Assembly: GCA_031268195.1 (NCBI GenBank)
Contig: JAIRXQ010000039.1
Coordinates: 1 to 44,442, forward strand
Direction: 5' to 3'
From: Azoarcus sp.
GTDB taxonomy: Bacteria; Pseudomonadota; Gammaproteobacteria; Burkholderiales; Rhodocyclaceae
DNA: 44,442 nucleotides
Part shown: piece by piece, positions 15,080 through 23,273 of the stretch
Layout: each line of letters opens with the position of its first letter
How positions within the stretch are numbered: the first letter of the stretch is position 1
The notes under the pieces: generated by a model
The model's database searches: none
Seen by the model: the letters and a program-made list of their open reading frames with translations, nothing else
Told to the model about the DNA's origin: nothing
Made by a program: the position numbers and the translations under genes

Positions 15080-15742
15080 GGCGCTGCGCGGCGGCAGGTG
15101 CGACAGCATCCAGCCGGTGGCGATTTCAGCGGCGGCGGCGAGCCTGTCGGCGCTCATGTTTTCCGCTTCGCCACCCGGCGTCTCCTGCCAGGCGTGCGGC
15201 TCGGCGGTCAGCTCGAACGCTTGCCGCAGGATGTCGGCCCGCGGATTGTCGCGCCCGGAGATGAAGCAGGCGGGTATTTTGAGGGCGCGCAGCGGCGCGG
15301 CGCCGGCCAGATCGGGGCGGCCCGCGAGGATCGCCAGCGCGCCGAGCTGTGCGGGCAGGTGCGCGGCGGCGCGAATGGCGGCGGCAGCGGCGGTGTCCGT
15401 GGCGAAGATGCCCAGCGGCAGGGCGAGCAACTGTGGCTGATAGTGTATCCATTCGAGCGCCGCCAGCAGCCGTTCGCCCAAGTTGGCGACGTTGAAACGT
15501 GCATCCGGATCGCGCGCTTCCTCGTCGGTGAGCAGATCGAGCGCGAAGGTGGCGAATCCCGCTTGCTGCATCGCCCGCGTCACGGCGAGTTCGAAATTGC
15601 CAGTGGCCTCGATGGTGGGGGCGGCGGAGGTGATGGATTGCGGAATCAGGATCAGGCCGCGCACGTCGGGCGCATGATCCAGCCGCGCGGCGAGCCACGT
15701 ACCGTGGGCGGAAAGGCTAAGTCGAGTATGGCGCAGTTTCAC
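15074..15742 (-). CDS. Alpha/beta-hydrolase-like protein lacking a catalytic Ser/His
   Basis: 222 residues with the dienelactone-hydrolase-like fold order: an early strand (RGLILIPQ), FELAVTRAMQQAGFATFALDLLT, and the nucleophile-elbow strand. Related proteins have GLFGASTGAAAAL at the elbow; here it is GIFATDTAAAAAI, with Asp where Ser stands and the flanking glycines lost. The C-terminal ATH-type histidine also aligns to a non-His (PGGEAENM). It is therefore probably not a Ser hydrolase: a pseudoenzyme or an altered activity. The alignment is by eye. It lies divergent from ispD, with 55 nt between start codons. Confidence 0.75.
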   Translation of the reverse strand: MKLRHTRLSLSAHGTWLAARLDHAPDVRGLILIPQSITSAAPTIEATGNFELAVTRAMQQAGFATFALDLLTDEEARDPDARFNVANLGERLLAALEWIHYQPQLLALPLGIFATDTAAAAAIRAAAHLPAQLGALAILAGRPDLAGAAPLRALKIPACFISGRDNPRADILRQAFELTAEPHAWQETPGGEAENMSADRLAAAAEIATGWMLSHLPPRSAE

Positions 15743-15797
15743 GACATGATTATAGCCGCCTAGCCTTCACCTGCTCCGCTTCCGTAGAATCCGGCTT

Positions 15798-16514
15798 ATG
15801 CAAAAAAACGCTCCCCGCCATTTCGCCCTCGTGCCCGCCGCCGGTCGCGGCGCGCGCATGGGCACGGCCCTGGCCAAGCAATATTTGCCGCTCATGGGCA
15901 GGCCGCTCATTCATCACACGCTCGCCGCCTTGTGCGCCGTGCCGGACATCGAGCGCGTCTTCGTCGTGCTCTCGGTCGACGATGCGCAATGGGCGTGTTA
16001 CGACTGGCGTGCGCTCGGAGCGCGCCTCGCGCCGCTTTTCTGCGGTGGTCCGACGCGCGCCGATTCGGTGCTCTCCGGGCTGCGCGCCATCGCCAACGAA
16101 GTTTCCCCGACCGACTGGATATTGGTGCATGATGCCGCGCGCCCCTGTCTGGCGAGTTGGCACATCGAAAAGCTGATCTCCGAACTCGCGCACGACGATG
16201 TGGGGGGACTGCTTGCCGTGCCGGTGGCCGACACGGTGAAGCGCGCCGACGAGCATGGCCGTATCGCCGCGACCGTGGCCCGCGACGGGCTGTGGCGCGC
16301 ACAAACGCCGCAGATGTTCCGCTACGTGATGCTGCGCCGCGCGCTGGAGTCTGCCCACGGCCTCACCGACGAAGCCAGCGCCATCGAAGCTGCGGGCCTG
16401 CGCCCCAAACTGGTCGAAGGCGATGCCGCCAATCTCAAGGTGACGTTCCCGTTCGATTTGCATATTGCGGAATGGATATTGCGGCAACGTGAAGGAGACG
16501 TCCATGAAACCTGA
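15798..16514 (+). CDS. ispD: 2-C-methyl-D-erythritol 4-phosphate cytidylyltransferase
   Basis: 238 residues. Third step of the MEP isoprenoid pathway: couples MEP to CTP. The N-terminal nucleotide-binding signature is [20 protein letters not shown] (about 14-33), followed by the [11 protein letters not shown] substrate loop and the [18 protein letters not shown]-terminal motif. Length matches the family (about 236). It overlaps ispF by 11 nt, so the two are probably coupled, as in many proteobacteria. Confidence 0.96.
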   Translation: MQKNAPRHFALVPAAGRGARMGTALAKQYLPLMGRPLIHHTLAALCAVPDIERVFVVLSVDDAQWACYDWRALGARLAPLFCGGPTRADSVLSGLRAIANEVSPTDWILVHDAARPCLASWHIEKLISELAHDDVGGLLAVPVADTVKRADEHGRIAATVARDGLWRAQTPQMFRYVMLRRALESAHGLTDEASAIEAAGLRPKLVEGDAANLKVTFPFDLHIAEWILRQREGDVHET

Positions 16515-17061
16515 AATCCGCATCGGCCAAGGCTTCGACGTTCACGCCTTTACCCCCGAATCGCCCAGATCCGCCGAGCGCCTGGCCGAGCTGCCGGGCA
16601 CCCATTCCGGCGACGCCGCTCAGCCGTCAAGACCGCTCATCCTCGGCGGCGTCGCCATTCCTTTCCCGCGCGGCCTCGTCGGCCATTCCGACGCCGATGT
16701 TCTGCTGCATGCGATCACCGACGCCGTGCTCGGCGCGGCGGGGCAGGGCGACATCGGTCGACTTTTTCCCGATACCGACCCGCAATGCGCCGGGGCCGAC
16801 AGTCGCGTTTTGTTGCGCACCGCGTTCGCCAGGGTGAAGGCGGCGGGCTGGCAGGCAGTCAACGTCGATGCAACGATCATCTGCCAGCAGCCGAAGATCG
16901 CCCCCCTTGCGGCGCAAATGGCGGCCAACATCGCCGCCGACCTCGGTATCGCCGCCGATGCCGTCAACATCAAGGGCAAAACCACCGAAAAGCTCGGCTT
17001 CACCGGGCGAGGCGAAGGCATCGCCGCGCAGGCGGTGGCGCTGCTGGTGCGGAGAAAATGA
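16504..17061 (+). CDS. ispF: 2-C-methyl-D-erythritol 2,4-cyclodiphosphate synthase with N-terminal insertion
   Basis: 185 residues against about 160 usual. Fifth step of the MEP pathway, a zinc-dependent trimer. Metal and substrate signatures are [10 protein letters not shown] (about 6-15), [11 protein letters not shown] and [15 protein letters not shown]. An extra segment of about 23 residues ([16 protein letters not shown], then Ser/Asp/Ala-rich) sits after DVHAF and before PLILGGV, where the family has only a few residues. The start at 16504 lies within the end of ispD, with GGAGA seven nt upstream. Confidence 0.95.
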   Translation: MKPEIRIGQGFDVHAFTPESPRSAERLAELPGTHSGDAAQPSRPLILGGVAIPFPRGLVGHSDADVLLHAITDAVLGAAGQGDIGRLFPDTDPQCAGADSRVLLRTAFARVKAAGWQAVNVDATIICQQPKIAPLAAQMAANIAADLGIAADAVNIKGKTTEKLGFTGRGEGIAAQAVALLVRRK

Positions 17062-17094
17062 GCCGGTTTCCTTCGCATCAGCAAAAAGCGCGAC

Positions 17095-19077
17095 ATGGCG
17101 GCGCGATGCTTCGGCGGCCCGCCATCTCCGCGGGCGCTTGAGTGGCTGGAACGTCGCTCAAAAACGCTTCTCATGCGCACTCCGCCCGCTCCCGCTCCTT
17201 TTCTCCCCGTCTCTCGCGCCGAGATGGACGCGCTTGGCTGGGAAGCCTGCGATATCGTGCTGGTGACTGGCGACGCCTACGTCGATCATCCGAGCTTTGG
17301 CATGGCGCTCGTCGGGCGGCTGCTCGAAGCGCGGGGCTGGAGAGTGGGCGTCATCGCGCAGCCCGACTGGAAGAGCGCCGGGGCGTTTCGCGTGCTTGGG
17401 CGGCCGCGCCTGTTCTTCGGGGTGACGGCGGGAAATATGGATTCGATGGTCAATCACTACACCTCGGATCGCAAGCTTCGCTCCGACGACGCCTACACAC
17501 CGGAGGCCGCGCCCGGCAAACGGCCCGACCGTGCCGTGACTGTTTATGCGCAGCGGGCGCGCGAGGCATTCCCCGGCGTACCCGTGGTGCTCGGCTCCAT
17601 CGAAGCGAGCCTGCGCCGCATCGCCCATTACGATTACTGGAGCGACACCGTGCGCCGTTCGGTGTTGGCCGATTCCAAGGCGGATTTCCTGATCTACGGC
17701 AATGCCGAGCGCGCGCTCATCGACTTCACGCGCCGTCTGGCGGCAGGCGAGGCGGTGGCGGAGATCCGCGATTTGTGCGGCACGGCGTTCATGGTGGCTC
17801 CCGGCTGGCGGCCCGACGGCTGGATGGAGATCGACGCTTCCGCGCCGGGGGCGCCCGTGACGGCGGGGCAGGGCGGCGCGGCGCGCGCCCGCTGTGTCGT
17901 GCGCCTGCCGTCCTTCGAGCAAGTGAAGCGCGACAAACTCGCCTACGCCCACGCCTCGCGCGTGTTCCATCTCGAATCCAATCCCGGCAACGCCCGCGCC
18001 CTCGTACAGCGCCACGGCGATGGGCCGGGCGCGCGCGACGTGTGGCTCAATCCGCCGCCGCTGCCGCTTTCCACCGCCGAGATGGATGCCGTGTACGATC
18101 TGCCCTATGCGCGTCGTCCGCATCCGTCCTACGGTGCGGCGCGTATTCCGGCCTGGGAGATGATCCGTTTCTCGATAAACATCATGCGCGGCTGTTTCGG
18201 CGGCTGTACGTTTTGTTCGATCACCGAGCATGAAGGCCGTATCGTGCAATGCCGTTCGCAGGCATCCATCCTGCGCGAGATTGCGGCGGTGCGCGACCGT
18301 ACGCCCGGCTTCAAGGGCCACCTCACCGATCTCGGCGGTCCCACCGCCAACATGTACCGGATGCGCTGCAAGGACGCCTCCGCCGAGGCCGCCTGTCGGC
18401 GACTTTCCTGTGTCTGGCCGGAGATTTGCCCACGGATGGCGACCGATCACGCCCCGCTCATCGAACTCTACCGCGCCGCCCGCGCCGTGCCCGGCGTCAA
18501 GCGCATCACCATCGGCTCCGGCCTGCGCTATGACCTCGCCGTTCGCGCCCCCGAATACGTGGCCGAACTCGCCGCGCACCATGTCTCCGGCCTGCTGAAA
18601 GTCGCCCCCGAACACAGCGAACCCGCTCCGCTCGCCGCGATGATGAAACCCGGCATCGTCACTTTCGATGCCTTCGCCGCAGCCTTCGAGCGCGCGAGCC
18701 AAAAAGCGGGCAAGAAACAGCACCTCGTCCCGTACTTCATCGCCGCCCATCCCGGCGCGAGCGATGAGGACATGCTGCGCCTCGCCTTGTGGCTCAAGTC
18801 GCGCGGCTTCCGTCCCGATCAGGTGCAAACTTTCCTGCCCACGCCGTTGGCCCTGGCCACGGCGATGTACCACACGGGCCTCAACCCGCTGAAACCTCTC
18901 ACATCCAGCCCGCACTCCGTCGCCAGCGCCCGTGGCGAGCGCCAGCGCCGTCTGCACAAAGCCTTCCTGCGCTGGCACGACCCCAAAAACTGGCCGCTGC
19001 TGCGCGAAGCGCTGATGAAGATGGGCAGAGGGGATTTGATCGGGCGTGGGGCGCGGTGCCTGGTGCCGCGCGGGTGA
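17095..19077 (+). CDS. YgiQ family radical SAM protein
   Basis: 660 residues. The radical SAM cluster C367-x3-C371-x2-C374 lies in [18 protein letters not shown], after an N-terminal domain with [16 protein letters not shown] and [12 protein letters not shown], both hallmarks of YgiQ. The C-terminal half includes [16 protein letters not shown] and ends at [11 protein letters not shown]; the E. coli protein (739) has an added basic tail that is absent here. Function of the family is not established. The start is uncertain: ATG 17095 gives 26 extra residues before ATG 17173, and neither has a clear ribosome-binding site. It follows ispF after 33 nt. Confidence 0.93.
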   Translation: MAARCFGGPPSPRALEWLERRSKTLLMRTPPAPAPFLPVSRAEMDALGWEACDIVLVTGDAYVDHPSFGMALVGRLLEARGWRVGVIAQPDWKSAGAFRVLGRPRLFFGVTAGNMDSMVNHYTSDRKLRSDDAYTPEAAPGKRPDRAVTVYAQRAREAFPGVPVVLGSIEASLRRIAHYDYWSDTVRRSVLADSKADFLIYGNAERALIDFTRRLAAGEAVAEIRDLCGTAFMVAPGWRPDGWMEIDASAPGAPVTAGQGGAARARCVVRLPSFEQVKRDKLAYAHASRVFHLESNPGNARALVQRHGDGPGARDVWLNPPPLPLSTAEMDAVYDLPYARRPHPSYGAARIPAWEMIRFSINIMRGCFGGCTFCSITEHEGRIVQCRSQASILREIAAVRDRTPGFKGHLTDLGGPTANMYRMRCKDASAEAACRRLSCVWPEICPRMATDHAPLIELYRAARAVPGVKRITIGSGLRYDLAVRAPEYVAELAAHHVSGLLKVAPEHSEPAPLAAMMKPGIVTFDAFAAAFERASQKAGKKQHLVPYFIAAHPGASDEDMLRLALWLKSRGFRPDQVQTFLPTPLALATAMYHTGLNPLKPLTSSPHSVASARGERQRRLHKAFLRWHDPKNWPLLREALMKMGRGDLIGRGARCLVPRG

Positions 19078-19149
19078 ATGGGCGAATAGCAAGAGGGGGC
19101 TCTCAAGAATTCCCCCTTTGTGCCGTTGTAGACGACATTCGAAAGCAAC

Positions 19150-19177
19150 GGATACGCAGGAAAGGATACGCAGGAAA
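19150..19177 (+). repeat. 14-bp tandem duplication covering a ribosome-binding site
   Basis: GGATACGCAGGAAA occurs at 19150-19163 and again at 19164-19177. The last A of the second copy is the A of the following ATG, so the purine-rich AGGAAA is duplicated. Confidence 0.85.
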
Positions 19178-20283
19178 TGAAAATACTATCATCGGGCCTT
19201 TCGATGGCCTCGCAGCACACCGAAATCGAACAAAGCCACGTCGAAGAATCTCTGAGCGCATGGAAGGTGCAATCAGGGCAGCGCGTTCCGCTTCTGGACG
19301 AGTCCTCGTCGCACGACCGGCTTTCGGCTTCGCACTCACAGGTCGCGATCTCCAGTGCGGGGCGCGAAAAACTTGCGCAGGAAGACATCCCCAGGCTGCT
19401 CGTGCCCAAACCGGATACAGGGACGAAGACGCCTGCGGACAAGGATGGCGCGCAGGTCGTTGCGCCGCAGGCGAATGCGGCGGACGAAGCCAGCTTCAAC
19501 CAGCAACTCGACAACGACCCGCGCCTGACCCTGCTGCGAATGGCCATCGAATCGCTGACGGGGCACAAGGTGCAGATGCTGGGAGGCGAAATGCGCGATC
19601 CCTCCAAGGCTTCGTCGGATGTCGGCGCGATCTATGAGCGCCACGAAACCCGCAGCGAATTCGAGCAGACGGATTTCTCCGCCCGTGGCAAGGTCAGCAC
19701 CGCCGACGGGCGAGAAATCGGCTTCTCCATTCAGCTTTCCATGTCCCGCGCCTACGTTGAGCAAATCGACATTACCGTGCGCTATGGCTCCGCGCTGAAA
19801 GATCCGCTGGTGCTCAACTTCTCCGGCACGGCGGCGGAACTGGGCGATACGCGCTTTAGCTTCGATCTGGACGGCGATGGACGCAGCGAGAGTTTGCGCA
19901 CGCTTGCCTCCGGCAGCGGCTATCTGGTGTTCGACCGCGACGGCGACGGCAAGGTGAAGGACGGTAGCGAACTGTTCGGCGCGCGCAGCGGCGACGGCTT
20001 CGGAGAGCTGGCCGCGCTCGACGATGACGGCAACGGCTGGATCGACGAAAACGATGCCGCATGGACGAAGCTCGGTGTGTGGACGAAGGACGCGGCGGGC
20101 GGCGACATCCTGCGAAGCCTCAAGGATGCGGGCGTCGGCGCAATCGGCTTGCAACACATCGACACGCCGTTTTCCGTAAAGGACGACAACAATAAACTGC
20201 TTGCCCAGATTCGCTCCACGGGCGTGTTCCTGAAAGAAAACGGCGGCGTGGGAACGGTGCAGAAGATCGATCTGGCGGTGTAG
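19177..20283 (+). CDS. Protein with three EF-hand-like calcium loops
   Basis: 368 residues, no signal peptide. The N-terminal 140 residues are polar and probably disordered. The central part is beta-rich, and the C-terminal part has three acidic DxDxDG-type loops: DLDGDGRSE, DRDGDGKVKDGSELFG and DDDGNGWIDENDAAW (the last a full EF-hand-like spacing). The middle loop with ELFG is typical of a widespread family of bacterial VCBS/EF-hand proteins of unknown function. It may bind calcium. No enzymatic motif is seen. It stands alone, with a duplicated ribosome-binding site before it. The RTX operon at the far end of the window is another calcium-linked locus, but a connection is speculation. Confidence 0.75.
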   Translation: MKILSSGLSMASQHTEIEQSHVEESLSAWKVQSGQRVPLLDESSSHDRLSASHSQVAISSAGREKLAQEDIPRLLVPKPDTGTKTPADKDGAQVVAPQANAADEASFNQQLDNDPRLTLLRMAIESLTGHKVQMLGGEMRDPSKASSDVGAIYERHETRSEFEQTDFSARGKVSTADGREIGFSIQLSMSRAYVEQIDITVRYGSALKDPLVLNFSGTAAELGDTRFSFDLDGDGRSESLRTLASGSGYLVFDRDGDGKVKDGSELFGARSGDGFGELAALDDDGNGWIDENDAAWTKLGVWTKDAAGGDILRSLKDAGVGAIGLQHIDTPFSVKDDNNKLLAQIRSTGVFLKENGGVGTVQKIDLAV

Positions 20284-20349
20284 GTGTTACGCTGGATGGA
20301 TTGGCGCTGCGAAGGTTGCCAAGGGATGAGCTGATCCCGGTCGGTGTCG

Positions 20350-20862
20350 CTATTTATTCGCTATAAGCCCTTCGTAACGCGCCTTTTCTTCTTCCGTAAA
20401 ACAGCAAAACACCACTTCCTCGATCCCCGGCAGACCGAGCAGGGTGTCACGCACGGTGCGTACGGCCAGCGGCGCGGCCTGTTCGGACGGGTAGCCGAAT
20501 GCGCCGGTGCTGATACATGGGAAAGCGATGCTCTTGAGTCCGACTTTTGCCGCCAGTTCCAGTGTTCGGCGATAGCAGGAGGCGAGCAGCGCCGGTTCGC
20601 CGTGCCGACCGTCGCTCCAGATGGGACCGACGGTGTGGATGATGTGCGTGGCGGGCAGGCGAAACCCGGGAGAAATCTTGGCATTGCCGGTCTTGCAGCC
20701 ATCGAGGGTGCGGCAGAAGCGGAGCAGATCCCGCCCGGCGGCGCGATGGATGGCTCCGTCGACGCCACTGCCGCCCAATAGCGAATTGTTGGCGGCGTTG
20801 ACGATAGCATCGACGGCCAATGTCGTAATATCGGCGCAAACGGCGCGCAAGACGGCGGTCAT
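20350..20862 (-). CDS. Macro-domain protein, O-acetyl-ADP-ribose deacetylase type
   Basis: 170 residues, a single macro domain of the YmdB group. Ligand motifs are [20 protein letters not shown] (17-36), the [10 protein letters not shown] strand and the STGAFGYP loop near 117. These bind ADP-ribose and usually hydrolyse O-acetyl-ADP-ribose or remove ADP-ribose from proteins. It is divergent from rluE, with 21 nt between the start codons, so promoters must overlap the neighbouring genes. Confidence 0.94.
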   Translation of the reverse strand: MTAVLRAVCADITTLAVDAIVNAANNSLLGGSGVDGAIHRAAGRDLLRFCRTLDGCKTGNAKISPGFRLPATHIIHTVGPIWSDGRHGEPALLASCYRRTLELAAKVGLKSIAFPCISTGAFGYPSEQAAPLAVRTVRDTLLGLPGIEEVVFCCFTEEEKARYEGLIANK

Positions 20863-20883
20863 GAAAGTCTCCGGGGAAACGAA

Positions 20884-21420
20884 ATGTCGCGGCTGATTCT
20901 GTTCAACAAACCTTACGGCGTACTATGCCAGTTTACCGATGCGCACGGTCGCGCCACGTTGAAAGATCACATTCCGGTACCCGGAGTTTACGCCGCCGGG
21001 CGACTGGACACGGACAGCGAAGGTTTGCTGCTGCTCACCGACGATGGCGCGCTCCAGCACCGGATTGCCAATCCGCGCTACAAGCTGCCCAAGCGCTATC
21101 TGGCGCAGATCGAGGGGGTGCCGGAGGGCGATGCGTTGCAACGCCTGCGCGCCGGGGTGGATTTGGGCGATTTCGTCACCCGTCCGTGCGAGGCGCGCGC
21201 CGTGCCCGAACCCGCCTGGCTCTGGCCGCGCGATCCGCCCGTGCGCTTTCGCAAGAGTGTGCCGACTGCATGGCTGGAAATCGTCCTGCGTGAAGGCAAG
21301 AACCGTCAGGTGCGCCGGATGACGGCGAAAGCCGGCTTGCCCACTTTGCGCTTGATCCGCGTCGCCATTGGCGATTGGCAGCTCGATGGACTCGCGCCGG
21401 GGCAATGGCGGGAGGCTTAG
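20884..21420 (+). CDS. rluE: 23S rRNA pseudouridine synthase E
   Basis: 178 residues, RsuA/RluB/E/F family without an S4 domain. The catalytic Asp lies in [14 protein letters not shown] (about 39-52) and the [11 protein letters not shown] motif follows near 137. It isomerises a single uridine in 23S rRNA (2457 in E. coli). Start supported by GGGGAA six nt upstream. A short helical insert between YRLAQIEG-like and AWLEIVL segments reads [11 protein letters not shown], common in the family. It runs toward the DUF192 gene on the same strand. Confidence 0.92.
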   Translation: MSRLILFNKPYGVLCQFTDAHGRATLKDHIPVPGVYAAGRLDTDSEGLLLLTDDGALQHRIANPRYKLPKRYLAQIEGVPEGDALQRLRAGVDLGDFVTRPCEARAVPEPAWLWPRDPPVRFRKSVPTAWLEIVLREGKNRQVRRMTAKAGLPTLRLIRVAIGDWQLDGLAPGQWREA

Positions 21421-21484
21421 AATGCGCGCTGCGCCGGAGCGTGACGCCGACGCAAATCAAAGTCCATCGGCGTGCGGGCAGGGG

Positions 21485-21526
21485 CTGGATTCCGGCGCTG
21501 GGTTCCGGCTTTCGCCGACATGACGA
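21485..21526 (+). repeat. REP-like degenerate repeat before the DUF192 gene
   Basis: The stretch GGATTCCGG...TTCCGGCTTTCGCCG followed by ATGACGA resembles the GGATTCCCGCTTTCGCGGGAATGACG type of dispersed palindromic repeat common in betaproteobacteria, with a worn right arm. No second copy in the window lets me confirm this. Confidence 0.4.
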
Positions 21527-21542
21527 GACAGCAGGGGAAAAT

Positions 21543-21995
21543 ATGAAATCGACAGGATGGGCGATGCGCACAGTGTTGGCCTGGGCGGCGTTGCTCTGGG
21601 CGGGCGCGGCGGGTGCCGAGATGTCGCAGGCGGAATTGACGCTCGGCAAGACGCGCCTCAGCCTCGAAGTCGCCGCCAGCGAGGCGGATCGCCAGGTGGG
21701 ACTGATGTATCGCACCAGCCTCCCGGAAGCGCGCGGCATGGTGTTCGTCTTTGCATCCGACCTCCGCATCTGCATGTGGATGCGAAACACCCTGATTCCG
21801 CTCTCGGTCGCCTTCCTCGACAAGAATGGGCGTGTGATCAACATCGAGGAGATGGCCCCGCAGACCGAGGACAACCATTGTTCTTCCCGCCCCGCGCGCT
21901 ATGCGCTGGAAGTCAACCGCGGCTGGTTCGGCAGACACGGCATCAAGGCGGGAGACACGGTGGAGGGCGTTGTGGCGTTGCCGCCGGGGCGGTGA
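21543..21995 (+). CDS. DUF192 family secreted protein
   Basis: 150 residues. Signal peptide (about 1-26, ending AGAAGAE), then the DUF192 domain with the family hallmarks VGLMYRTSLPEARGMVF, ICMWMRNTLIPLSVAFLD and INIEEMAPQT, and the C-terminal AYALEVN-like RYALEVNRGWF. The fold is a small beta barrel; function is unknown, and related archaeal and bacterial proteins are often periplasmic. It is likely exported to the periplasm. Start set by the signal peptide and GGGG about six nt upstream. Confidence 0.92.
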   Translation: MKSTGWAMRTVLAWAALLWAGAAGAEMSQAELTLGKTRLSLEVAASEADRQVGLMYRTSLPEARGMVFVFASDLRICMWMRNTLIPLSVAFLDKNGRVINIEEMAPQTEDNHCSSRPARYALEVNRGWFGRHGIKAGDTVEGVVALPPGR

Positions 21996-22116
21996 ATTAG
22001 CCCCGCTTTCCCGCCCATATCCACCCATCGCCTTGCGGTGGCGGTTCGGATAATTCCCCCATGTATTTTTGCGTCCGCGGCAGAGGGTTGCGCACGGGGG
22101 CAATGGGGAGCCCGAC

Positions 22117-23268
22117 GTGGCTGAAGGCAGCGACGAAGACCGTACAGAACCCGCATCAGGCCGACGATTACAACAGGCGCGCGAGGAAGGACAGGTTCCG
22201 CAGTCGCGGGAGCTGTCGACGTTTCTGGTCACGATGACCGGAGTGCTCTTTCTTTGGCTGCTCGGCGGCTGGATGGGCGAAAGGCTGGTGGGGTTGCTGC
22301 GGCGAGGCTTTACGTTCGATCGCGAAATGGCGCTCGCGCCATCGCCCATGGTGATGGTCGAGTACGTGCAAAACCTTTTCAGCGGCGCATTGCTCACCAT
22401 ATCGCCGCTGTTCGCCGTGCTGCTGGTGGCGGCGGTGGCCGCGCCGCTGGCGTTGGGCGGGTTTTTGTTCTCGCCCGCCGTGCTCGGGCTCAAACTCGAC
22501 CGGCTCAATCCCATGCAGGGCATCAAACGCATGTTCTCGCTGCACGGTCTCGCGGAGATGCTGAAGGCGGTCATGAAAGCGGCGCTGATCGGCGGGGTGG
22601 GGGCGCTGGTGCTGTGGCGGCATCGCGATCATCTGTTCGATTTCCTGCGTGAGCCGCTGGAGGTGGCGATCGGAGATTTTTCCGGCACGGTGATCTGGAT
22701 CGCGTTGCTGATCGTCTCCAGCCTGGGGCTGCTCGCGTTATTCGATGTGCCGTTCCAACTGTGGCAGTACCACAAGAGACTGCGCATGTCGAAAGAGGAG
22801 GTCAAGCGTGAATTCAAGGAACAGGAGGGCGACCCGCACCTGAAAGGCCGCATTCGTTCCATGCAGCGCGAGATGGCGCGCCGCCGCATGATGGCCGAAG
22901 TGCCGAAGGCCGATGTGGTGGTGACCAACCCGGCGCATTTCTCGGTGGCGCTGCGCTATGACACGCCGCGCATGGCCGCGCCCATCGTGGTCGCCAAGGG
23001 ACGCGGCGAGCTCGCGCTCAAAATCCGCGAGCTCGCGCTCAGCAATGCCGTGCCGCTGCTCGAAGCGCCGCCGCTGGCGCGGGCGCTTTATACCCATTGC
23101 GAATTGCAACAGGCCATTCCCGCCGCGTTGTTCAGCGCCGTGGCCGAGGTGATGGCCTACGTCTATCAACTCAATGAGGCGATCGCGCGCGGCACCGAGC
23201 CGCCGTCGCCGCCTGCCGATCTGCCGGTGCCGGGCGATCTCGATCCCGGCCCGCCGCCCGAAGCGTAA
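22117..23268 (+). CDS. flhB: Flagellar type III export protein FlhB
   Basis: 383 residues from GTG 22117, which has GGGGAG six nt upstream and gives the usual N-terminus (VAEGSDEDRTEPASG). Four membrane segments (about 33-52, 85-115, 140-165, 185-210) are followed by the cytoplasmic domain with SKEEVKREFKEQEGDP and the RRRMMAEVP linker. The autocleavage motif NPTH is NPAH here (VVTNPAHFSVAL). FlhB sets the switch in export from rod/hook to filament substrates. It ends 5 nt before flhA. A Pro-rich tail (PPSPPADLPVPGDLDP) is a common feature. Confidence 0.95.
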   Translation: MAEGSDEDRTEPASGRRLQQAREEGQVPQSRELSTFLVTMTGVLFLWLLGGWMGERLVGLLRRGFTFDREMALAPSPMVMVEYVQNLFSGALLTISPLFAVLLVAAVAAPLALGGFLFSPAVLGLKLDRLNPMQGIKRMFSLHGLAEMLKAVMKAALIGGVGALVLWRHRDHLFDFLREPLEVAIGDFSGTVIWIALLIVSSLGLLALFDVPFQLWQYHKRLRMSKEEVKREFKEQEGDPHLKGRIRSMQREMARRRMMAEVPKADVVVTNPAHFSVALRYDTPRMAAPIVVAKGRGELALKIRELALSNAVPLLEAPPLARALYTHCELQQAIPAALFSAVAEVMAYVYQLNEAIARGTEPPSPPADLPVPGDLDPGPPPEA

Positions 23269-23273
23269 CCCGT

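Noticed and set aside
17158-19092. 644-codon minus frame
   Set aside because: Antisense to the YgiQ gene, which has clear motifs on the other strand.
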